A DNA stretch of 64,000 bases. Origin: Mastigamoeba balamuthi. Lineage: Eukaryota > Evosea > Mastigamoebida > Mastigamoebidae. The DNA is taken from positions 97,292 through 161,291 of the forward strand of contig CACRSC010000020.1 of NCBI GenBank assembly GCA_902651635.1. Reading direction: 5' to 3'. A program made the translations under genes and the position numbers. Under the pieces are notes generated by a model that saw only the letters and a program-made list of their open reading frames with translations, had not been told where the DNA came from and searched no databases. The first letter of the stretch is position 1, and every line of letters begins with the position of its first letter. Shown piece by piece: positions 58,201 to 64,000 of this stretch.

Positions 58201-59139
58201 CTCGACGTCCGGGCTGGCGAGTGGTGGTACAAGATATGGCAGCCGCGCGACATCCTGAAGCAGCGCGCCAAGGACCCGATGTTCTGGGTCCTCCCAGAGG
58301 TACTCTGCGCAGTGTTTGCTGACTCCATTAACCCTGGCGCTTCACTCAGTCGGGCCCCAAGTCGTGGCACGGGTTCCCGAACATCCCCCCGAAGACCTAC
58401 ATGCTGGACCCGCTCAAGGTGACCATCGTGACGAGGAACCTCGGCAAAGAGATCAACATCCCGGCCTGTGTGATGGCCAGGTACCTCGGGAAGCGCGGAG
58501 TCGTCATCGAGAAGACGGACTTCTTCACGCTCCTGATCCTCTTCACCATCGGCGTCACCAGGTGCGAGCATCTTTCAGCAACGCGTCTGACAGTGGAGTC
58601 TCAGGGGCAAGTCTGGAACGCTGCTGTCGGAGCTCCAGAGCTTCAAGAAGGTGTATGACCAGAACCTTCCGGTCCTTCAGGTGTTCCCGGATCTGGTGGG
58701 GAGGTCTCTTCAGTATGACTCGGTTCGCGCAATAAAGCCCCCCAGAGTCTCGCCTTACTCTTTTCTACAGAAGCTCGGGATCCGCGAGCTTTGTAACAGA
58801 ATGATACCGTACTTGGTCGAGGCAGAGCAGCTCGAAGCGCAGCTTGTGAACCTGCCGGATGCGCCCATGACTCCCGGAGACGCGTACTGCAAATTCGTAG
58901 AGAGGCAGATCGAGTGGCTGCCGGTGACTTCGGTCGAGGGCCGCATCAGCGCCACGCTGCTAGTTCCGTACCCGCCCGGCATTCCGATGGTGATGCCAGG
59001 GGAAGTCTTCAACACGGTTCACGTGAAGCTGTTGACCGTCTACACGAACTTCTGGGCGACGTTCCCCGGGTTCGAGACCGAGGTTCACGGCTTGTGCAAC
59101 CGCGGTGGCAAGTACTACTGCCCCTGCATCAAGCAGTAG
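55277..59139 (+). CDS. bacterial-type Orn/Lys/Arg decarboxylase (fold type I)
   Basis: Eleven exons: 55277-55384, 55459-55537, 55746-about 55813, about 56134-56353, 56469-56635, 56685-56824, 56890-58150, 58198-58299, 58350-58561, 58605-58695, 58771-59139. The exon 3/4 borders are uncertain; the rest keep phase. It removes the carboxyl group of a basic amino acid to make a polyamine precursor. Visible: a wing-like N-terminus (VLVDWDWEL), WHTPGHMGGVAFL, ENSFRSDLSVSVPELGSLLD, GTSTSNKIV, FDEAWSAYAHFHPLY, ATQSTHKVLAAFSQASM with the PLP lysine, DPLKVTIVT, and the C-terminal PYPPGIPMVMPGE. A Pro/Ser/Gln-rich insert of about 100 residues (57,560-57,880) precedes the lysine motif. Intron 1 is GC-AG (AAG|GCACGC). 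Substrate specificity cannot be read from sequence. Confidence 0.88.
56391..56406 (+). repeat. 16-bp recurrent intron motif, copy c
   Basis: TGCCTGCGTTGAGTCA preceded by GAAA, in the intron after exon 4 of the decarboxylase, sense to the gene. Confidence 0.85.
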
Positions 59140-59183
59140 AAAGAGGACCAGAATAAAGACGGCTCTGGCTTGTGTAAGACGGT

Positions 59184-62100
59184 TTATGAATGACCCTCCG
59201 GGTGAGAGGTCATTATGTGAATAAGAGCTGTGTCCTCGTCCTTGAACCTGTGCTGGCAGAACGGGCACTCGACGTGCAGCTCCTCGTTGCACGGGTCACT
59301 TGCAGGGCGTCCTGTCTCGTCTCTTAGCAAGTCTATGCCAGAGCAGGAATCGGATCGGCAGTTGGGGACAGCCTCGGCCTGCATCAGAGCAGCACCCAGA
59401 ATGGCGTTCACCGACTCGCGTGCGCGATCCATTTGCGCGGCAACGTCGTTCTCGACATCGTCCTTTGATAAGGGCGACTGCCAGCGGCGCCTAGGAGGGG
59501 ACTCGTTACTATAGGACCCCCCAGGAGACGACCGTACCCAAGCGACTGGTCATCGCTGGTTACCGACATGGCTTCGGTCGGCTTGGAGCCCGCGTCCAAT
59601 GAGCCTGACGCCTCCTCCTCAGCGAACGACTCGGACATCACGTCGGGTAGAACCTCCCACAGAGACTCGACGCGAGTAGAAGCACCCTCAGGCAGGCGCC
59701 GCTGGAAGAAGAGCAAATAGGCCTCCGACGCGATTTCGCTGGCTCGGCCGGGGGCCACAGGCGTCACGGACGTGTCGTCGAACGAGTACCACTTTCCATC
59801 GATCCCCAGCGCGGCTGCCGTGTAGTGTCCACTGTTCAGACCGCCGCTGTGCTTCTATGAAGCAAGGGTGAGGATAAAAGAGAAAATATGGAGGTTCGGG
59901 GCTTCGATCCCCGTGCCTCTCCCATGCCAAGGGAGTGCTCTACCAAGTGAGCTAAACCCCCACTTCACAACAGATTACATCCCGACTGACGAGCGCAACG
60001 CAGCAGGCACTGTCCGCGTACCGCGACGGCATAGAGGTCGTAAAACTCTGGCTCCGGCGACCGCGTCAGCACCGACATGTCCAGCCCCTCCTCCATCGAC
60101 ACCAAGACGTTGGTCCTGACCTTCTCCCTGTAGGCCCCCTCGCACCGGAACCTCTGCGTGGGCAGCAAACGCAGCCCTCCCCCGTCAGCCTTCCAGTCGT
60201 CGCATCTGAGGAACAGCGCTGCTTCGTACCTTGAGGTGCACGACGACCACGTCGGGCAGCGGGCTGAGTACAGAGGCCTTCCTGATGGCCTCGGAGCCCC
60301 CGCAGACGGTGCAGCGCCAGTGCACGGCCTCCTCGGAGCCGTACGCCTCGAGGCACTCCTCCAGCCTGCACGTCATCTCGCCCGCCGACGACGGCGACGG
60401 CGCTGCCGCGTTGCCTCGGCACTGGTCGTCCCAGCGGCCCCACCCCCAGGCCTCCCGCATGCGCAGGCGCTCGATGGCCTCCTCGGGCCACTCGCAGCAG
60501 AGCGAGGCCGCCTGCGCCCCCAGCGCGTCGTCGTCGCCGAGCGGCCAGCCGCGCTCCCTGGGGTCCACCACGGCGTAGACAGCGAAGCGGGGCACCAGCC
60601 CCGCGTCGATGCCCAGGAACAGCGCCACGCGCTCGCGTATGGCCGCGCACACCTCGCGGCCGCGCGCGCCCGACGCGAACTGGACGTACAGCGGCGTCGC
60701 GACGGCGCGCAGCTCGCCGGCGGCCCGGTGCGAGACGAGGACGGGGCGGCACGCGGGGCCCCGCGGCAGCGCGTAGGCGACGACGCGGTCGTTGGAGCGG
60801 ATGTCCGAGACGGGCTTGGCGTCCTTGAGCTCGAACGCGCGGCTGCCGTAGACCTCCGCGAGCACCACGTCGGCGCAGGCGGCCGCCTCGGCGACGCGGC
60901 GCCTCAGGGCGGCCGCGTCGGCGCTCTTGGGGACCGAGACGGTCATCTGGACGGGCGCGCGGTCCGCGGGGACGAGCAGGACGCTGACGGGGCGGTTGGG
61001 GTCGCAGGGCACGGGCACCGAGAGGCAGAGGAACGGCTCGTAGTTGACCGAGAGCGACCCGCAGCGCAGGCACCGCACGCTGTTGCGCTGCCTGCCGCGG
61101 AACGTCTCCGTCACGGCGCTGCAGTCGCGCGCGAGCTGCCCCTCGAACTGCGCGCGCAGCTCCGCCTCCTCGCGCGACCCCGAGGCCACCGGCGGCGCCG
61201 CGCGGGGCGACGGCGCGAGCTCGCTGTGCAGCGCCTCGAGCGCCAGCAGCAGGAACTCGTGGGCGTCCTGCTGCCCCGACCCCGCAAAGTGCGGCGCGAA
61301 CATGCAGAACGCGCTCTTGAACTCGCGCGGCACCACCGAGACGTACTGCCCGCCCCACAGCCTCCGCAGCAGCGCCGCGAACCTGCCCGTCACCAGCGCC
61401 CCGTCCCTGCCTCGCGCTCCTCCGCCTCCGCCTCCGCCTCCTCCAAGATAGAAGCGGGCCAGCGGCAGCGTGTGGCTGAGGCACTGCAGCGCAGAGGCCA
61501 TGTAGCACGTGCAGCCAAGGTTCGCCAGCCCCACGTTCCCCATCACGTCGGGCGTCCCGCGCACGCTGGCCGCCGGGCGCGGCGCGACCCACACGGGCGA
61601 GCAGGCCGCCGAGGAGGCCGCCAGTGCGCGCCCCGCGTCGACGCTGAGCAGCGGCGTCTTCTTGCCGACGAGCACTTTGGCGCCGTCGGCGATGCCCACG
61701 TCCTCGAGCGTCCGCGGCAGCTGCTCGCGGGCCAGCTCGTGCTCGGCGCCGCCGGGGCCCGCGAGCCAGAGCAGCAGGTGGTGCGGGGCAGCGTCCATGG
61801 CGAACGAGAGGTACTGGCGGACCTCCTTGAGCGTCTGCGAGGGCGAGAACGTGTACCACATCGTCCGCCGCACGCCGTCGCGGCAGCCGCCCATGTCGCC
61901 CGTCTTGGTCTCCACCTCCACGTGCACCGGGTACAGCTCCAGCCGCGCCGTCATCGACAGCCCCGTCTGCACGACAGGCCGCCTGATCTCCGGCCCGCCC
62001 CCGTACCTGCGGCCCCCCAGAATATCGCCCAGATTCCCAGATTCCAGATATCGAATCGTGGGCGAGGAAATGCCTGCGTTGAGTCATGGGCGGTGACGAG

Positions 62101-62681
62101 AAAGAAGCACAATTTTCGCTAAAGCCCCACCCATCCACCCACAACCACCCGCACCAATCGACAAAGAGCTTCCAGAGCGACTCGGGGACGGGGATGTAGT
62201 CGACGTTGAGGACGAGGCCCTGGCGCAGGCGGCGCCCGAGCTGCAGCGACCCCGGCCGCACCACGTTGGGCAGGAACTCCCACATCTCGCGGCCGCCCGC
62301 AATCATCTGCAGCCCCGACGCTCCGCCCCACGGCGACTTGATCTTGACCTCGGCCCCCGGCGAGCCCTCGGCAGCCGGAGTTCCGGGTTCCCGGTCTGGC
62401 GTGGAAGGAAGATCTTCTCGGGAGATCTGGGAGATCTGGGAGATTTGGGGATCTCGGTCTCGGGAATCCGCGGGCTGGGGCTCGAGGAGCTCGGTGTTGT
62501 CGATGGGGCCCGGGCGCGGGCCGGGGGTGTCGGCGGGGAGCTCGTCGTAGCACACGTGGGCGCACCAGAGCTGCCACCACTTGTAGTTGACGAGCATGAA
62601 CGAGCGGCGAGGCACGATGGCGCCCTCGGCCTGCAGGATCTGCTTCGCCGCCGCGCGCTCGTCCGGGTGCGGCTCGGCCAT
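59184..62681 (-). CDS. second DUSP-USP ubiquitin protease, C-terminal zinc finger
   Basis: Exons 62681-62155, 62006-60230, 60153-60022, 59854-59538 and 59490-59184 give 1019 residues in phases 2, 0, 0 and 2. The DUSP domain (WWQLWCAHVCYDEL ... DYIPVPESLWKLFVDW-YGGGP) crosses intron 1. The USP core has the Cys box GLANLGCTCYMASALQCLSH, CLRC and CTVC zinc pairs, and the His box HSGGLNSGHYTAAAL followed by FDDTSV. The last exon adds a C2H2-like finger (CPFCQHRF ... HIMTSH). The Cys box departs from the usual GNTCYMNS at two Asn positions, though catalytic Cys and His are kept. Intron 3 contains a tRNA-Ala gene on the same strand. It ends 44 nt from the decarboxylase stop, tail to tail. Confidence 0.88.
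59889..59961 (-). tRNA. tRNA-Ala (anticodon GGC), inside a USP intron
   Basis: A 73-nt cloverleaf: acceptor GGGGGTT pairing with AACCTCC, including a G3-T70 pair (the alanine identity element), D arm TAGCTCACTTGGTAGAGC, anticodon loop TTGGCAT, T arm CGGGG-ATCGAAG-CCCCG, discriminator A. Anticodon GGC rather than the usual eukaryotic AGC. No encoded CCA. It lies in the intron 60021-59855 of the second DUSP-USP gene, on the same strand. Confidence 0.92.
62071..62086 (+). repeat. 16-bp recurrent intron motif, copy d
   Basis: TGCCTGCGTTGAGTCA preceded by GAAA, in intron 1 of the second DUSP-USP, antisense to the gene. Confidence 0.85.
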
Positions 62682-62850
62682 CTGGTGTCTGGTCTCCTCT
62701 GCTTCGCCCGGCCGATCGCGGTGCGGAAAATTGATTTGTTGGACGGGGATTATGAATTGGGCGGCTGGATATCTTCTGCTGGAAGATACGCGGATCCTGC
62801 CCATTGGATATCCGCAGATTCTGATGTCATAGATCGCCTAATTCGTGCCC

Positions 62851-64000
62851 ATGGCGGAGCCGGTTCCTGCGCAAGACCACGCCGAGCCCGGCCGCGCCCC
62901 GGACAGCCCCATAGTCCTCGTCCTCGACCTCAACGGCCTCCTCCTCCGCCGTGTCCGGTGCGGGGGGCCCCGCCGCAACCCCCCCTTTGTGCTTCCTCGC
63001 CGGGTCTCAACGGGTCTCTCTCTCTCTCTCTCCCGCCGCCGCTCGCACAGAAGCCACGGCGGGTCGGAGCCGCGCCTGCGGAGGCGGCCGGACCTGAGGT
63101 ACCTGAGGAACGTGGTGTGGATGCGGCCGCACGCGCGCGAGTTTGTGGCGTTCTGTCTGGAGCGCTTCCGCGTGGCCATCTGGTCCGCGGGCTACCTCGC
63201 CAACGTCCGCCCCGTCGTCGACTTCCTCTTCGCCAAGCCCCCGCTCCTCGGCCGCGACAAGGTCCTCCCCCTTTTGTTCTCTCCGCGCTCCATTCTGTTT
63301 GTTTTTCATGCCGGTTTTTCCGCGTTTTGCCTGTTTTCCTGGAATTCTGACGTGGCTTTGCCGGCGCTTGCAATTCCCCGCCGCGCAGGAATTGCTCTTT
63401 GTGTGGGGGCAGGAGCACTGCAAGCACGACGGCTACGAGCCCGGGCGCGGCCACAAGCCGCTGTGCCTCAAGGACCCGTCGCGCGTGTCGGCCGAGTTCG
63501 GCGTGCCCGTGTCGCGCGTGGCGATTGTCGACGACACGCCTGCCAAGATCCCCGCGGGCTACAGCGCCCACCTGCTGCTCGCCGAGTCGTGGGCCGGCGG
63601 CGCAGACGACCCCTTCCTCGACCCCGCCGTCAGCGCCGCCTGCGCCTACCTCCGCGACCTCAGCACCTGCGCGGCCGTCGACGCCTTCACCGCCACGCGC
63701 CGCTTCCCTGAGCGCGCCGAGGGCTACGCCGACGAGGCCGACGGGGGCAACGGCGGCGACGACGCGTACGTGCCCGCGGAGGCGGGGGAGGACGAGGACG
63801 ACGACGAGGGGCCCCCGCAGTGCGCCGCGGCCCCGGTGTTGTACCCGCCCATGCCGTACTACGTGCCGCAGCCCGTGCAGGGCATGCAGCCCATGCTGGT
63901 GCCCCCGGGCTACGTCGTGGTGTACCCGCAGCCGCCCATGTGCTTCATGCCCCAGCAGGTTCTCTCAGGCCGCCTCAGCGCACCACGGCGGACACTCACA
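62851..64000 (+). CDS. FCP1/SCP-like (HAD) phosphatase-fold protein, 3' truncated by window
   Basis: Exons 62851-62957, 63051-63261 and 63389 to the window end, in phases 2 and 0. The NIF/FCP1-homology fold is visible: IVLVLDLNGLLLRR, VWMRPHAREFVAF, FRVAIWSAGYLANV, a C-terminal SRVAIVDDTPAKIP, then an acidic stretch (GEDEDDDEG) and a Pro/Met/Tyr-rich tail that is open at 64,000. The first motif reads DLNG where catalytic members have DxDxT/V, so the second Asp (acid/base) is missing; either a pseudo-phosphatase or a subfamily with altered chemistry. A CAG|GTTCTC near 63,960 may be the next 5' splice site. Confidence 0.75.

Noticed and set aside
1-64000. Bacterial or organelle origin, prophage or IS elements
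   Set aside because: Introns, eukaryotic domain sets and eukaryotic tRNAs occur across the window; no transposase, integrase or terminal repeats recognised.

Overview
This window is nuclear DNA from a GC-rich protist that has spliceosomal introns and a flagellum or cilium. The evidence is phase-matched introns (mostly 44-70 nt), eukaryote-only domain combinations (DUSP-USP deubiquitinases, a P4 flippase, RhoGEF/RhoGAP, PHD and CUB domains), eukaryotic tRNAs and a dynein-regulatory-complex protein. I cannot name the species; an amoeboflagellate would fit but that is not proven. Strong GC3 bias makes long antisense ORFs common, so each gene below was chosen by protein character plus splice-phase agreement rather than by ORF length. 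All exon joins are by eye.

Layout. 1-8.2 kb: a truncated unknown gene, an unknown two-exon gene, a poly-Q PHD-finger protein, a small membrane protein and an Ala-rich helical-repeat protein. 8.6-23.3 kb: a minus-strand tandem array of five apparently intact type I membrane proteins (signal peptide, N-domain, EGF, middle domain, EGF, CUB, TM, Ser/Thr-rich tail) plus one rearranged pseudogene. 24-28.7 kb: a mu-crystallin/ornithine-cyclodeaminase-like protein, a glyoxalase-II-like hydrolase and a predicted membrane-anchored luminal protein. 28.8-32.7 kb: a P4-ATPase. 33.3-37.9 kb: a sixth receptor copy, then a decayed segmental duplication carrying P4-ATPase and USP fragments and a broken seventh copy. 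38.1-42.1 kb: a DUSP-USP. 42.3-48.7 kb: tRNA-Asp, a RhoGEF-PH-RhoGAP-WD40 protein and a zinc-finger/coiled-coil protein. 48.9-55.1 kb: a molybdenum-cofactor-sulfurase-like PLP enzyme, a Gln-rich protein and an IQ-motif N-DRC protein. 55.3-59.1 kb: a bacterial-type Orn/Lys/Arg decarboxylase with about ten introns. 59.2-62.7 kb: a second DUSP-USP with a tRNA-Ala gene inside one intron. 62.9-64 kb: the start of an FCP1/SCP-like gene.

Most striking: (i) about 12% of the introns I mapped need a GC-AG boundary to keep phase; (ii) the EGF-CUB receptor array has one fixed exon plan, a homogenised EGF block suggesting gene conversion, and an inverted pseudogene cassette; (iii) a 16-20 bp motif recurs in introns of four unrelated genes. 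Two USP genes, two tRNAs and many housekeeping genes show this is an ordinary chromosomal region around the receptor array, not an element. Assembly gaps at 36,028-36,053 and 39,515 affect nearby calls.
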